Assembly (NCBI RefSeq): GCF_004001045.1
Contig: NZ_BIMK01000002.1
Span: 62,001 to 126,000, forward strand
Source: Paenibacillus chibensis
GTDB lineage: Bacteria; Bacillota; Bacilli; Paenibacillales; Paenibacillaceae
Reading direction: 5' to 3'
Length of the DNA stretch: 64,000 nt
Part shown: in pieces, positions 8,517 to 17,544 of the stretch
Layout of the letters: every line of letters begins with the position of its first letter
Position numbering within the stretch: position 1 is the first letter of the stretch
The notes under the pieces: model-generated
Told to the model about the DNA's origin: nothing
The model's input: the letters and a program-made list of their open reading frames with translations, nothing else
The model's database searches: none
Translations under genes and position numbers: made by a program

Positions 8517-9437
8517 CTAGGCCCCGGTATGCTGGGCAACCGTTTCTTCGATCTCTCGATTCAGCTCCGCAAGCGAAGCATGATGCTCCGGTTGTACCGG
8601 CAGCAGCGGCAGGCGCGGTGCGCCCGTCTCGATGCCGCGAAGGCTGAGGATGTGCTTGCAGGCGCCATATAAGGACGGGTAGCCCAGGAGCTTTTTGATG
8701 ATGCCATTGATTTTCGTCTGGAGTACTTGCGCTTCCTCGATATTATTCTCCATGAACAACGTGTTCAGCTTGACGAACAGCTCCGGCATCACGCCGTAAG
8801 TTCCGCCGATGCCGCCATCGGCGCCCATGATGCGGCCCGCAAGGAACTGCTCATCCGGTCCGTTGAACACAAGGAAGTTCTCGCCGCCGGTCTCTTTGTA
8901 TTGCTGCAGCTCAAACGTGCTTTCTCCGGACATTTTTACGCCGATGACCTTATCCTGCTTCGCCAGCTTGGCCAGCAGACTCGTGCTCAGCGTGAAGCCC
9001 GTCGTTTGCGGAATGTTGTAAATGATGAACGGCAGGTCCGTGCTGTCGATCATATGCTGCCAATGCGTTTCCACGGCTGCCTCCGGCAGGCGATAATATA
9101 TGGAAGGAACCGCCGAAATGATATCCGCGCCGCATGCTTCCGCATGCTTCGAAAGCTCTACGCTCTCCCGGGTCGAGTTCGCACCGACATGCACAATGAT
9201 GGTCAGCTCGCCTTTGACCTCCTCCATGACGGCTTCCAGCACCTGCTTGCGCTCCGCCGCGTTCTGCAGGATGCCTTCGCCGGAGCTGCCGCCGACATAA
9301 AGGCCTTTAATGCCTTTGCCTACATAGGATCTGGCAAGCTTTTTGACGCGCTCCTTATCCACGTTGCCCGCTTCGTCATAGGCCGAATACATTGCGATAT
9401 AAATGCCTTTATATTGAGAAACGATGTCTGATTTCAT
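8517..9437 (-). CDS. nanA: N-acetylneuraminate lyase
   Basis: Class I aldolase of the DHDPS/NAL family, splitting sialic acid into ManNAc and pyruvate. 306 residues. Diagnostic elements are GGSSGEG (carboxylate-binding), [10 protein letters not shown] with the catalytic Tyr, and the Schiff-base lysine in [22 protein letters not shown] matches the sialate-lyase branch better than DHDPS. The start ATG 9437 follows GGAGTG and sits one base after the stop codon of the upstream kinase (TAACATG), so translation is coupled. A minor alternative is a related N-acyl-sugar-acid aldolase, but the gene order supports nanA. Confidence 0.92.
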   Translation of the reverse strand: MKSDIVSQYKGIYIAMYSAYDEAGNVDKERVKKLARSYVGKGIKGLYVGGSSGEGILQNAAERKQVLEAVMEEVKGELTIIVHVGANSTRESVELSKHAEACGADIISAVPSIYYRLPEAAVETHWQHMIDSTDLPFIIYNIPQTTGFTLSTSLLAKLAKQDKVIGVKMSGESTFELQQYKETGGENFLVFNGPDEQFLAGRIMGADGGIGGTYGVMPELFVKLNTLFMENNIEEAQVLQTKINGIIKKLLGYPSLYGACKHILSLRGIETGAPRLPLLPVQPEHHASLAELNREIEETVAQHTGA

Positions 9438-9438
9438 G

Positions 9439-10335
9439 TTAACCGCACTCCATCTCTGATTTAAAGTAAGGATACACCGCGCCGTAAAGTGCCGCTTTGT
9501 TGCCCAGCTCGGCCGTGACAAGCACCGTTTGCGAAAAGCCGGAAGGCAAGTAAGCTTCCAGATGCGCGGTGATGGGATCCAGTAAAAATTGCTTTTGCTC
9601 CGAAACGCCTCCGCCGATGACGATGATGGACGGATCCGCGAACAGGATCATTTCGGCGATGCCTCTCGCGATTTCTTCCGTCCAGCTGTTGATCAGGCGG
9701 CTGCATGCCGCGTCGCCCTTCCGGGCGCGCTCGAACAGCTCGAAGCCGTCCCCGCTAAAGCCTTTGATTTCTTGCGTTGCCCGCCGCATCAAAACGGACA
9801 TCGACGCGCGCTGCTCATACGTCGTGGCTGTATGTTTGTCGTACAGGGTATGTCCGATCTCCCCGGCCCGGTAATGGGCGCCCAGCACCGGCTCACCGCT
9901 GCTGAACATGCACCCGCCGATCCCCGTGCCGAGCGTCATGCAGAAGAAGTGGTCGCTGCCCCGGGCCGCTCCCTTCCACCATTCGCCGCGGGCGGCGGCG
10001 TTAACGTCATTGGCGATCGAAACGGGAATTCCGTAACGCTCTTCGATCAGCTTTTTCAAATTCGTCCCCTTATACGAAGGAATCGTGCCGCCCGCGAACA
10101 GAATCTCGCCGCTCTCCGTATCCACGACCCCCGCCGTGCTGATGCCGACGCCCCGGATATCCCCGTATCGGTTCTTCAGGCTGTTCATCATGCCGCAGAT
10201 GGTCTCAGGGATTCGAACGTTGGCTTCCCCCGCAGGCGTGGGAACCTTTTGATGATAAATGATTTGCGCATCCGGGCCGAATACGGCTGCCTTGATCTCC
10301 GTACCGCCCACATCCATGCCTATGACATGCTCCAT
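9439..10335 (-). CDS. nanK: ROK-family N-acetylmannosamine kinase
   Basis: ATP-dependent sugar kinase acting between NanA and NanE: ManNAc to ManNAc-6-P (role from context). 298 residues. ROK features include the phosphate loop GMDVGGTEIKAAV, MTLGTGIGGC, GEIGHTLY and FADPSIIVIGGGVS. The usual ROK zinc site (C-x-C-G-x-x-G-C) after the E-I-G-H motif is absent: the region reads DKHTATTYEQRASM. Zinc-free ROK kinases exist, so this need not mean loss of function. The start ATG 10335 has only AAAAGG before it; the neighbouring reading is fixed by the DVGGT motif. It is 22 bp downstream of the permease gene and touches nanA. Confidence 0.87.
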   Translation of the reverse strand: MEHVIGMDVGGTEIKAAVFGPDAQIIYHQKVPTPAGEANVRIPETICGMMNSLKNRYGDIRGVGISTAGVVDTESGEILFAGGTIPSYKGTNLKKLIEERYGIPVSIANDVNAAARGEWWKGAARGSDHFFCMTLGTGIGGCMFSSGEPVLGAHYRAGEIGHTLYDKHTATTYEQRASMSVLMRRATQEIKGFSGDGFELFERARKGDAACSRLINSWTEEIARGIAEMILFADPSIIVIGGGVSEQKQFLLDPITAHLEAYLPSGFSQTVLVTAELGNKAALYGAVYPYFKSEMECG

Positions 10336-10357
10336 CCTTTTAACCCCGCTTGTATCC

Positions 10358-11200
10358 TTATTCCTTGACGGCTCCGCCGGCAATTCCTCTGGTAAAGTAT
10401 CTTTGGAACAAGAGGAATATCAGCAGCATCGGCACGGCCGCCACGGTTGCACCCGCCATTTTATAAGCAAAGTTCGGATTCAAATCCTGCATCAGCGTGG
10501 CAATGCCGACCATTAGCGTTTTCACGTTTTTGTCCTGACCGATCACCAGCTGCCACAGATAATCGTTCCATACCTGCACGAAGTTCAGAATGAACAACGC
10601 GCCGATGCCCGGTTTGACGATCGGGAGCAGGATTTGCAGAAATGTCCTCGTTTCGCCGGCTCCGTCGATCCGGGCTGCTTCCCGGAGCGCGTCCGGCACG
10701 CTGTCGAAAAAGCCCTTGAGCAGGAACACGCCGAAGGCCGTAGCCACGTTCGGCCAGATCATGCCCCACAGCGAGTTCACCATGCCAAGGTCCTGCGTAA
10801 TTCGGAACAATGGCACGATCATGACCTCTTTGGGCACCATCAAACTCGAGATAAAGATGACGAACAGCATGTTTTTACCGAAGAAATTCAGCTTGGAGAA
10901 TGCATATGCAGCCATCGAGCTGGCAATGACGACCAGAATGGTGCTGATTCCGGCGACGAACAGGCTGTTCAGCGTCCAGCGCAGAGCCGGCTGATTGTTA
11001 AACACATCGGTGTAATTGCTGAACGTAAATGTTTTCGGCCACCAATCCGGCGGCATTTTGATGACATCGGAGCTGTTTTTGAGCGAGCTGGTAAACAGCC
11101 AGTACAAAGGAAACAAATTCAGCACTGCGAAGACGATAATGATGACATTCGAGACAATATCGTACTTCTCTCGCTTTTTCTTCTCTTTCGTTTGAAGCAT
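10358..11200 (-). CDS. Carbohydrate ABC transporter permease (MalG type), sialate operon
   Basis: Inner-membrane permease, 280 residues and about six helices. The EAA loop that docks the ATPase reads EAARIDGAGETRTFLQILLP. It pairs with the MalF-type permease 10 bp upstream and the lipoprotein two genes upstream. No ATPase gene lies in the operon, so a shared MsmX-type ATPase is probably used, as in many CUT1 systems of Bacillota (inference). GAGGG precedes the ATG. Confidence 0.9.
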   Translation of the reverse strand: MLQTKEKKKREKYDIVSNVIIIVFAVLNLFPLYWLFTSSLKNSSDVIKMPPDWWPKTFTFSNYTDVFNNQPALRWTLNSLFVAGISTILVVIASSMAAYAFSKLNFFGKNMLFVIFISSLMVPKEVMIVPLFRITQDLGMVNSLWGMIWPNVATAFGVFLLKGFFDSVPDALREAARIDGAGETRTFLQILLPIVKPGIGALFILNFVQVWNDYLWQLVIGQDKNVKTLMVGIATLMQDLNPNFAYKMAGATVAAVPMLLIFLLFQRYFTRGIAGGAVKE

Positions 11201-11210
11201 GATTTATCCC

Positions 11211-12086
11211 TCACTTCTCCTTGAACATGGCTCTGAGCTGCGGTATGGACAATAGCATCGTAATCAGGAACATGATGACGCCCACCGCGGAAGCAACGCC
11301 CAGCTGGTTGTACTTGAACGCGTTGTTGTAGAGATAATACATCATGGTGACGGATGCGTTGTTCGGGCCGCCGCCCGTCAGCAGCTGGATGACGACGAAG
11401 ATTTTCAGCACGGCGATGATGTTGATGATCGTGATGTAAATGGTGGTTGGCTTGACCAGCGGAATCAGGATCTGGAAAATGATCCGGACCCGGCTCGCTC
11501 CGTCCACCTCGGCCGCTTCGAACAAATCTTTCGGCACGCCGATCATCGCCGCAATGTATAGAATGATCGCCTGACCGACGTTGGTTGCGAATGTTACGAA
11601 TATGATCACCGGAAGAACCGTGTGTTTATTTCCAAGCAAATTGACGATCGAAAAATCCATTTCCCTGGCCGCATACGATATGAGACCATTGGCCGGATTC
11701 AGCAGGAATCCCCAAACCATACTCATGACGACCATGGAAACCATGACAGGGATGTAATAGCTTCCCCGGATAAACGAAACGTATTTCGCATTTTTATCGA
11801 ACACGGAGGAAGCAACGAATATCGCGAAAGCGACTGTTAGAAGAACAATGAAGACGACAAATATAACCGTATTGTAAATCGATTTGAAAAATACGGGATC
11901 ATGGAACAGCGTTACGTAGTTGTCGAAACCGACGAACGATTCCTGATTGAATTGAACCTTGTACAGACTGAGCCTGATGCCTTCAATGATGGGATAGACG
12001 ATAAAGATCAGGAACATCAAGAATTGTGGCAAAATGAACAGATAGCCGGTCACATTTTCTTTCCAGTGATAGTTTCTCAGTTTCAT
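11211..12086 (-). CDS. Carbohydrate ABC transporter permease (MalF type), sialate operon
   Basis: Inner-membrane permease, 291 residues. It starts with the typical N-terminal helix NVTGYLFILPQFLMFL and carries the EAA loop EAAEVDGASRVRIIFQILIP. It forms the heterodimer with the next gene. The substrate, probably sialic acid or sialo-oligosaccharide, is inferred from nanQ, nanK, nanA and nanE in the same operon. Confidence 0.9.
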   Translation of the reverse strand: MKLRNYHWKENVTGYLFILPQFLMFLIFIVYPIIEGIRLSLYKVQFNQESFVGFDNYVTLFHDPVFFKSIYNTVIFVVFIVLLTVAFAIFVASSVFDKNAKYVSFIRGSYYIPVMVSMVVMSMVWGFLLNPANGLISYAAREMDFSIVNLLGNKHTVLPVIIFVTFATNVGQAIILYIAAMIGVPKDLFEAAEVDGASRVRIIFQILIPLVKPTTIYITIINIIAVLKIFVVIQLLTGGGPNNASVTMMYYLYNNAFKYNQLGVASAVGVIMFLITMLLSIPQLRAMFKEK

Positions 12087-12115
12087 GGTTATCCGTTACC
12101 TTTCCAAATTCATGG

Positions 12116-12147
12116 CCCTGCCGCACCGCTTTTCGCTTGCGGCAGGG
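12116..12147. other. Hairpin between binding-protein and permease genes
   Basis: A 9-bp perfect stem (12116-12124 with 12139-12147) in the gap after the binding-protein gene. In the operon direction there is no T run, so it looks like a 3'-end stabiliser or partial terminator that keeps the binding-protein message in excess over the permeases. The second ABC operon has a similar hairpin at 40168. Confidence 0.6.
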
Positions 12148-12193
12148 TCTGAATCTTTTTTATATGTCTTGTCTGTCTTGCGCTTGCCGAACG

Positions 12194-13597
12194 TTATTTT
12201 TTGAAAATAATCGAGCTTTCCTTCGCTTTCTGAATGACGGCGTTGCCTTTGGTCTGATAATCCTTGATCGCCTGCGCCGGCGTTTTTTCGCCGATGTACA
12301 TCGCCTGCAGCTCAGGATACAGCACTTGTCTCAGCTCGCTGTAGCCCGGAACGTTGCCTGTGAAGTTGAACAGGTTCGAAGCATTCGCGTCATATGCGGC
12401 GAACAGCGGGTATTGATCCTTGAATTCCGCAGCAACGGAGCTTCTCACCGGAATGCTGTTCTTGGATGCTTTGACAAGCTCCGGATCGGTGGAGAAGAAC
12501 TTGACGAAATCTTTGGCGACTTGGGTTTTCACTTCATCGCCGGTTTTGAATACGCAAGCCCCGACGACATACGTGAAGGAGAGCGGATTTCCGCTTGCGG
12601 ACGGGATGTTGGCAAGACGGATATCGAATTTCGGCGCTTTGCCGGCTTCCATGTCAGCCTTGGAGTTGTTGAACAGCACCGGATTCGTGAAGCTGATCGC
12701 GAGCTGCTGGTTTTGGAACATGGCGTTGGCGTCGTTGGAGGATACGGATTCCGCTCCAGGGTTCGTGTAGCCTTCGCTGTAAATCTTCTTCAGCCATTCA
12801 GCCGCTTTCACACCGTTCTCATCATCCACGGTAATGTTGCCTTGATCGTCAAAAAATTTGTTGCCGAACATCCGGAGATAAGCCAGGTTCCAGGTATCGC
12901 CTTGGTTGTTCAGAGCATACAAGCCCATTGGGTACGAGCCTTTCGGCAGCTTCTCTTTCAGGGCCTTCAGGATTTTGTCGTAATCGTCGATCGTCCAGGT
13001 TTGGATGGCATTCGCATCGCCAATGTAGCTGTCCAGGCCCGCAGCCTTGAACATATCCGCATTGTAGGCGAGTGTGCCCGGGTTGTGGGCGAACGGATAG
13101 AAGTACACATTGTTGCCGAAGGTTACGTTATCCCAGTACTTCTGGTCGATGTCCTTCTTGGCCGCGTCGTCGACGATATCGTCGAGCGGTTCCAGTGCGC
13201 CGCGATGAACGTAGTCGCCCATGGCGAATACGCTTTCAAAGAAAATATCCGGTGGCGTGCCGCCGTTCAGGTTCACGTTCAGCATTTCGTCGCGCTGGTC
13301 GCCTGCAATGACCTGGACATTCACTTTCACGTCATACTTGTCGTATTGCTTGGAGAATTTGTCTGCGGCATATTTGAAAAAGCTGTCATAATCCGCATTT
13401 TGCTCCGAAGCATCCATAACGCCTTTCCACTGCGGAGTCAGCCACAAGGACAGCTCCACCTTATCTTTTTTGCCGGACGAAGCATCTCCGCCGCCGCTGC
13501 TCTCTGCATCCTTCTGGCTTCCGCCGGAACAGCCTGCCAGCATGGACATCACGAGGACGAGTGCGGCAGCTGCCGAAAACACGCGTTTCTTTAACAT
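12194..13597 (-). CDS. Extracellular solute-binding lipoprotein, sialate operon
   Basis: High-affinity receptor of the CUT1 sugar ABC system, anchored outside the membrane. 467 residues with signal peptide and lipobox LAGC (Cys about residue 22), then a Ser/Gly-rich linker and a family-1 binding fold. GGGGG lies upstream of the ATG. It is the second gene of the nan operon. The ligand is inferred, not read. Confidence 0.9.
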   Translation of the reverse strand: MLKKRVFSAAAALVLVMSMLAGCSGGSQKDAESSGGGDASSGKKDKVELSLWLTPQWKGVMDASEQNADYDSFFKYAADKFSKQYDKYDVKVNVQVIAGDQRDEMLNVNLNGGTPPDIFFESVFAMGDYVHRGALEPLDDIVDDAAKKDIDQKYWDNVTFGNNVYFYPFAHNPGTLAYNADMFKAAGLDSYIGDANAIQTWTIDDYDKILKALKEKLPKGSYPMGLYALNNQGDTWNLAYLRMFGNKFFDDQGNITVDDENGVKAAEWLKKIYSEGYTNPGAESVSSNDANAMFQNQQLAISFTNPVLFNNSKADMEAGKAPKFDIRLANIPSASGNPLSFTYVVGACVFKTGDEVKTQVAKDFVKFFSTDPELVKASKNSIPVRSSVAAEFKDQYPLFAAYDANASNLFNFTGNVPGYSELRQVLYPELQAMYIGEKTPAQAIKDYQTKGNAVIQKAKESSIIFKK

Positions 13598-13637
13598 TGA
13601 ATTATGCCCCCTTTAAATCTTGTTGTTCATACTTCAT

Positions 13638-14105
13638 TTAAAACAGATTGCGGTTGATCTTGATGACGACCTTTCTGACATCGGAGGGCTCGGCCTCCGT
13701 CAGCCCCGGACGGTGAATGTCCTCAGGAAACAAAACGGTGTACATGCCTGGCGCAAGCCTGATCATGGACTCTTCCCCGAGCTCCGTATAAAGCGAATAA
13801 TCTTTGTCCGGATGACTCTCAAACGGTATGGTCTGGTCATTTTGCAGCTGCCAGCCGATCATCTCTTCCCCTTCAATGACAAAGTGGATGTCCAGGAAGC
13901 ATTCATGTTTCTCCGCCGATTGCATCGAAGCCGGCTTGGTGCGGATCTTCGAGATCAGGGCGTACATGTCCTGGTCCCATATCGGGTATTTCCCTTCGTC
14001 CAGCAGGCTGAAATCAGTGTCATGCAGAAAATCAATCGCCTTGCGCAGCACGGGATGCGCATACTCTCTTTCCTGTGGCCAGTGCGATAGCGATGAGACA
14101 ATCAT
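13638..14105 (-). CDS. nanQ: YhcH/YjgK/YiaL family protein, probable sialate anomerase
   Basis: 155-residue cupin-like protein of the DUF386 family. E. coli YhcH (NanQ) of this family speeds the alpha/beta anomer exchange of N-acetylneuraminate, which suits its place as first gene of this sialate operon. Visible family signs are SAEKHECFLDIHFVIEGEE with the conserved His and Asp metal ligands, and VLFPEDIHRPGL near the end. GGAGG lies 11 bases before the ATG. Other members act near different sugars, so the exact role is inferred from neighbours. Confidence 0.82.
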   Translation of the reverse strand: MIVSSLSHWPQEREYAHPVLRKAIDFLHDTDFSLLDEGKYPIWDQDMYALISKIRTKPASMQSAEKHECFLDIHFVIEGEEMIGWQLQNDQTIPFESHPDKDYSLYTELGEESMIRLAPGMYTVLFPEDIHRPGLTEAEPSDVRKVVIKINRNLF

Positions 14106-14170
14106 GCTGTGGGATTCCTCCTTACGGCTGAATTAAAACGGCCTCTCAGAATGTGCTTGGATGTGAAAGG

Positions 14171-14199
14171 CTTATAGGAAAAGTATAGCTGTGATACAA
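14171..14199 (-). promoter_or_regulatory. Candidate nan operon promoter
   Basis: On the minus strand, TTGTAT and TATAAG are separated by 17 bases, about 65 bp upstream of the nanQ start. It is the best sigma-A-like match in the gap. An overlapping TATACT gives an alternative -10. Confidence 0.4.
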
Positions 14200-14243
14200 A
14201 AGCACAAACAGGAACAAAATTATCAGCTTTATATTCAAGATTT

Positions 14244-14257
14244 TTAAAACGCTTACA
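14244..14257. promoter_or_regulatory. cre-like CcpA site upstream of nan operon
   Basis: Minus-strand TGTAAGCGTTTTAA matches the cre consensus TGWAANCGNTNWCA except at one position near the end. It lies about 45 bp upstream of the candidate promoter, so carbon catabolite control of sialate use is likely. Confidence 0.5.
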
Positions 14258-14312
14258 TGAAGATGACGTCTGCATTCACTTTTTTCAGATGGGATGTTCA
14301 CTATTTTTGGAT

Positions 14313-14349
14313 AGGTAAAAAAACAAATCCTCCTGCGGATGCAGGAGGG
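14313..14349 (-). terminator. Terminator of the YesMN operon
   Basis: An 8-bp stem (14329-14336 with 14341-14348), 4-base loop, then a long T run on the minus strand, just after the response-regulator stop. Confidence 0.8.
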
Positions 14350-14362
14350 TCGCATAGACACG

Positions 14363-15565
14363 CTAAACTTTCGTTTTCTGAAACTGCGCGCGGTATTTTT
14401 GCGGGCTGACGCCCTTCATTTTTTTGAAAAGCCTCCCGAAATAGTTGATATTCTCGTACCCCACCTGTTCCGCGATCAGGTAGCTTGGGAGGCTCGTCTC
14501 CATCAGCAGACTTGCGGCCTGCTCGATGCGCATCGTATTGATCCAATCCGTAAAACCCATGCCTGTTTCTTTCTTAAAAATCGTGCTGAGGTAGGTTTCG
14601 CTGATATTGATTCGCTCGGCCGCCTCCTTCAGCGAAATATCCCGCGTCAAGTTGTCCTTGATATAGGTCAGCAAAGAATTGATATCCTGGCGGGAGGTCA
14701 GCTGCATGCCTTGATCGAGAATCCCGGATTTCGTCTTGGCATAGGCGCCGGGCAGTTCTTCCCATGCAGAGAGCGGCCCCGCCGTTTCAGCCCGGAGCGA
14801 GATGCCGAGCAGCACCTGTGCGGAGCTTACCAGCCCGCTGATCTGTCTGTCCAAATCCGGAAGCTTCTCTTCCGGTACGGCAAGCACCGCCGCGATGTCA
14901 CGGCTGTCCACGGTGACCGGATGGCTGTCAAGCAGGGCTTCCAGCTCCGTCTGGACCAGGTGCTCCAGCAGCTTCATGGCGGATGCTTCCGGACCGCCGT
15001 CCCTCGTATGAAGCACATGAAGCAGCAGGAGCATGCACTGCGGCTGCAGCCGTAGACCGGCAGGCACCTCGGCTCCAGCCGGATCCCCCGTCAGGATGCT
15101 GCGGACGCAGTCCGTCACCTCATCCATGCGCGTATCCTGCCTGGCGCTAATTGCGGCCGCTTCCGGCTGCGTCTTGACGTTGGTACGGGCAATTTTCCCG
15201 GCAGCCTCCACCAAAATTTCCAGCAATTCGTCCGGCTTCATGGATGTCTTCAGCATGTAGTCCTCAACGCCAAGCTTCATCGCGCTGCGCACATAATCGA
15301 ACTCGTTATGGCTGCTCAGCACGATAATCAGCATGCTCGGATACTGAGCCCTCACGCGCTCAATCAGCTGAAGCCCGTTCATGCGCGGCATAACGATATC
15401 TGTCAGCAGAATGTCCGGCACGCTTTGCTCCATCAGCTCCAGCGCCTTTTCCCCGTCCGGAGCGTCTCCGATGAATTCAAAACCATGCTTTTCCCAATCG
15501 ATCAACGATTTGATTCCTAAACGTACCAGCAGCTCGTCATCAACCAGCATCACTTTTAGTGTCAT
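14363..15565 (-). CDS. YesN-type response regulator, AraC output domain
   Basis: Two-component DNA-binding regulator, 400 residues. The receiver domain is at residues 1-120 (acidic pair in VMLVDDELLVR, phosphoacceptor Asp in ILLTDIVMPRMNG, K in YMLKTSMKP), then a variable middle and a C-terminal AraC domain with two HTHs (ISLKEAAERINISETYLSTI and PSYLIAEQVGYENINYFGRL). The start ATG 15565 follows AGGGG and overlaps the kinase gene by 26 bp. In Paenibacillus and Bacillus such regulators usually control an adjacent sugar ABC operon; the nan operon lies directly downstream on the same strand and is the likely target. Confidence 0.92.
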   Translation of the reverse strand: MTLKVMLVDDELLVRLGIKSLIDWEKHGFEFIGDAPDGEKALELMEQSVPDILLTDIVMPRMNGLQLIERVRAQYPSMLIIVLSSHNEFDYVRSAMKLGVEDYMLKTSMKPDELLEILVEAAGKIARTNVKTQPEAAAISARQDTRMDEVTDCVRSILTGDPAGAEVPAGLRLQPQCMLLLLHVLHTRDGGPEASAMKLLEHLVQTELEALLDSHPVTVDSRDIAAVLAVPEEKLPDLDRQISGLVSSAQVLLGISLRAETAGPLSAWEELPGAYAKTKSGILDQGMQLTSRQDINSLLTYIKDNLTRDISLKEAAERINISETYLSTIFKKETGMGFTDWINTMRIEQAASLLMETSLPSYLIAEQVGYENINYFGRLFKKMKGVSPQKYRAQFQKTKV

Positions 15566-17345
15566 CGCCAATCCCCTTTTGCGCTTTTCTAATCGGCAGT
15601 CTGTATTCCACGGTCGTTCCCTCATCCGGATTGCCGCTCAGAGCGATGCCATAAGCGTCACCGTACTGAAGCCTGATCCGTTCATGCACATTTTTAATGC
15701 CGATTCTTTCCGGTGCCGGAGCTGCCGAGCCTGCCTCCAGCCGTCTCCGAATTTCCTCAAGCTTCTCCGGGGTCATCCCCGTGCCGTTATCTGCGACCTG
15801 CAATACAAAATCGTCCTCGTCATGCCAAGCCTGTATCGTAATCCGGCCCTCTCCCGACTTCGTCTGGAGTCCGTGCACCAGGCAGTTTTCGATGATCGGC
15901 TGCAGCATAATATTGATGACCTCCTGATCCATCAGCTCATCCGGAACGTCGATATTAACCGATATTGTATCAGGATGGCTCATTTTCATCAAAGCAATAT
16001 AATTCTCGATGTAATCCAGCTCCTGCCGCAGGGTGATCAGGCTGCCGCCTCTTCCGATGCTTCCTTCCAGAATGCCTCCCAGATTGGACAGCATGTCGCC
16101 CACATCCTTATCGTTACGGATATAGGCCATCCATTTGATATTATTCAGCGTATTCAGCAGGAAATGGGGATTGATCTGCGCCTGCAGCGCCCGGAAGCGC
16201 ATGTCTTCCTTCTGCTCGTATTCATCCTTCACCCGGCCCAGCAAACCGCGTATTTTTCGCACCATCCGGTTGTAGGTTTCGATCAGCGATGAAATCTCCT
16301 GCGGCCCGGTAACGGCTATGTTCGAATAAAATTCCTTGTCCTCCAGCTCCCGCATTTTTTTGCGCAGCAGCTTAAGCGGCTTGGATATGCTGTATGCGAT
16401 GGAGATCGTGATGAAGGAAAAGACGACGAAAATCGCGAAAAAGATCAGCAGATTCGTTTTGCGGATATCAAAAATCTCTTTAAATACCGTGTCATACGGC
16501 ACGATCTGAATGATCTTCCAGCTGTTGATGCGTACCGTATCATAATTGACGATCCACTTTTGACCGTCCTTCTCGATAATCTCCTGTCCTCGAGCAGACT
16601 TCCACACCTTCGGCATATAGGCTTCTTGCAGCAGGCTCCGCCCAATTTGATTTTTTTCCGGACTCGACACAATCGTTCCGCCGGCATCCACCAGATAGGT
16701 GTCCCCTTCAAGCCCGGTCAAATATTTCCGGATATCCTCTTCCCGCACGCTGAATACGATCATGCCGGTATTTTCATTGGTTTGCAGCTCCGTAATCGTC
16801 TTGACCAGCGTAATGAGCGGCTTCCGGTCGGCGTACATCAAGTCCTTGTTGTTGAACATCCATTTGATCTGGTAAGGCTTCTTCATCATGTCCTGATACC
16901 ACGGTGAATCCAGATAGCCGTGGAGCAGCGGGTCGAACATGTAGCTCGTGCTGAGCCAGTTGCCTTCCCGGTCAAACAAGGTGACGTACGAATTGGAAAA
17001 ATAGGAGCTGAACAGCCGGTTCAGCACGGTATCGTTGAGACGAAGCTTCTCGTATTTACTGTAGGCATCAGGATCCTTCAGCAGCTTCGTAATGCTTGGA
17101 TTGATCGTAATGTTGACGGAGGACTGGAGCATCTCTTCCAGAAATAATTGAACGTTGAAATTCACCAGGTACAGCGCGTCCTGCGCGGAACGGCCGATCT
17201 TTTGCTCAATCACCTTCTCCAAAGGCTTGTCCATAAAATAGAAGGTCAAAAGAAAGGGGATGATCAGAAACATCAGAATGGAGAAAAATATTTTGTTGCG
17301 GATCGAATTCAAACGGCCCCATGTTTTTTTCAGGCTTCCCATCAT
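15540..17345 (-). CDS. YesM-type sensor histidine kinase
   Basis: Membrane sensor, 601 residues. There is a first helix at about residues 18-38, a large extracellular sensor domain (about 40-290, dCache-like), a second helix at about 295-320, HAMP, then the LytS/YesM His_kinase domain with phosphoacceptor His in QINPHFLLNTLNNIKWM and ATP-binding NGTGM and GIGIKN-like motifs. GGGAG precedes the ATG. It is co-transcribed with the response regulator and probably senses an extracellular sugar, perhaps through the neighbouring binding protein. Confidence 0.93.
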   Translation of the reverse strand: MMGSLKKTWGRLNSIRNKIFFSILMFLIIPFLLTFYFMDKPLEKVIEQKIGRSAQDALYLVNFNVQLFLEEMLQSSVNITINPSITKLLKDPDAYSKYEKLRLNDTVLNRLFSSYFSNSYVTLFDREGNWLSTSYMFDPLLHGYLDSPWYQDMMKKPYQIKWMFNNKDLMYADRKPLITLVKTITELQTNENTGMIVFSVREEDIRKYLTGLEGDTYLVDAGGTIVSSPEKNQIGRSLLQEAYMPKVWKSARGQEIIEKDGQKWIVNYDTVRINSWKIIQIVPYDTVFKEIFDIRKTNLLIFFAIFVVFSFITISIAYSISKPLKLLRKKMRELEDKEFYSNIAVTGPQEISSLIETYNRMVRKIRGLLGRVKDEYEQKEDMRFRALQAQINPHFLLNTLNNIKWMAYIRNDKDVGDMLSNLGGILEGSIGRGGSLITLRQELDYIENYIALMKMSHPDTISVNIDVPDELMDQEVINIMLQPIIENCLVHGLQTKSGEGRITIQAWHDEDDFVLQVADNGTGMTPEKLEEIRRRLEAGSAAPAPERIGIKNVHERIRLQYGDAYGIALSGNPDEGTTVEYRLPIRKAQKGIGDDTKSDAG

Positions 17346-17501
17346 ACTCGCTCCCTTATCCGGATGCTGACTGAACCTTGGTGGGTTGTAAGCGATATCA
17401 TACCAGATTTCAATTATAGGGGCAGTATATAAAATTATGCAAGTAGGCTCCGTCTCCGCGTTCAGCTAGCAATGCCCGATCCGCCTGGCACACGTAACGG
17501 C

Positions 17502-17527
17502 AAAAAAGACCGGAGCTTCCTCCGGTC
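17502..17527 (-). terminator. Terminator of the NlpC/P60 gene
   Basis: An 8-bp perfect stem (17508-17515 with 17520-17527), 4-base loop and a six-T run on the minus strand, directly after the stop codon region. Confidence 0.85.
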
Positions 17528-17544
17528 CTTTGCATCAACACGCC

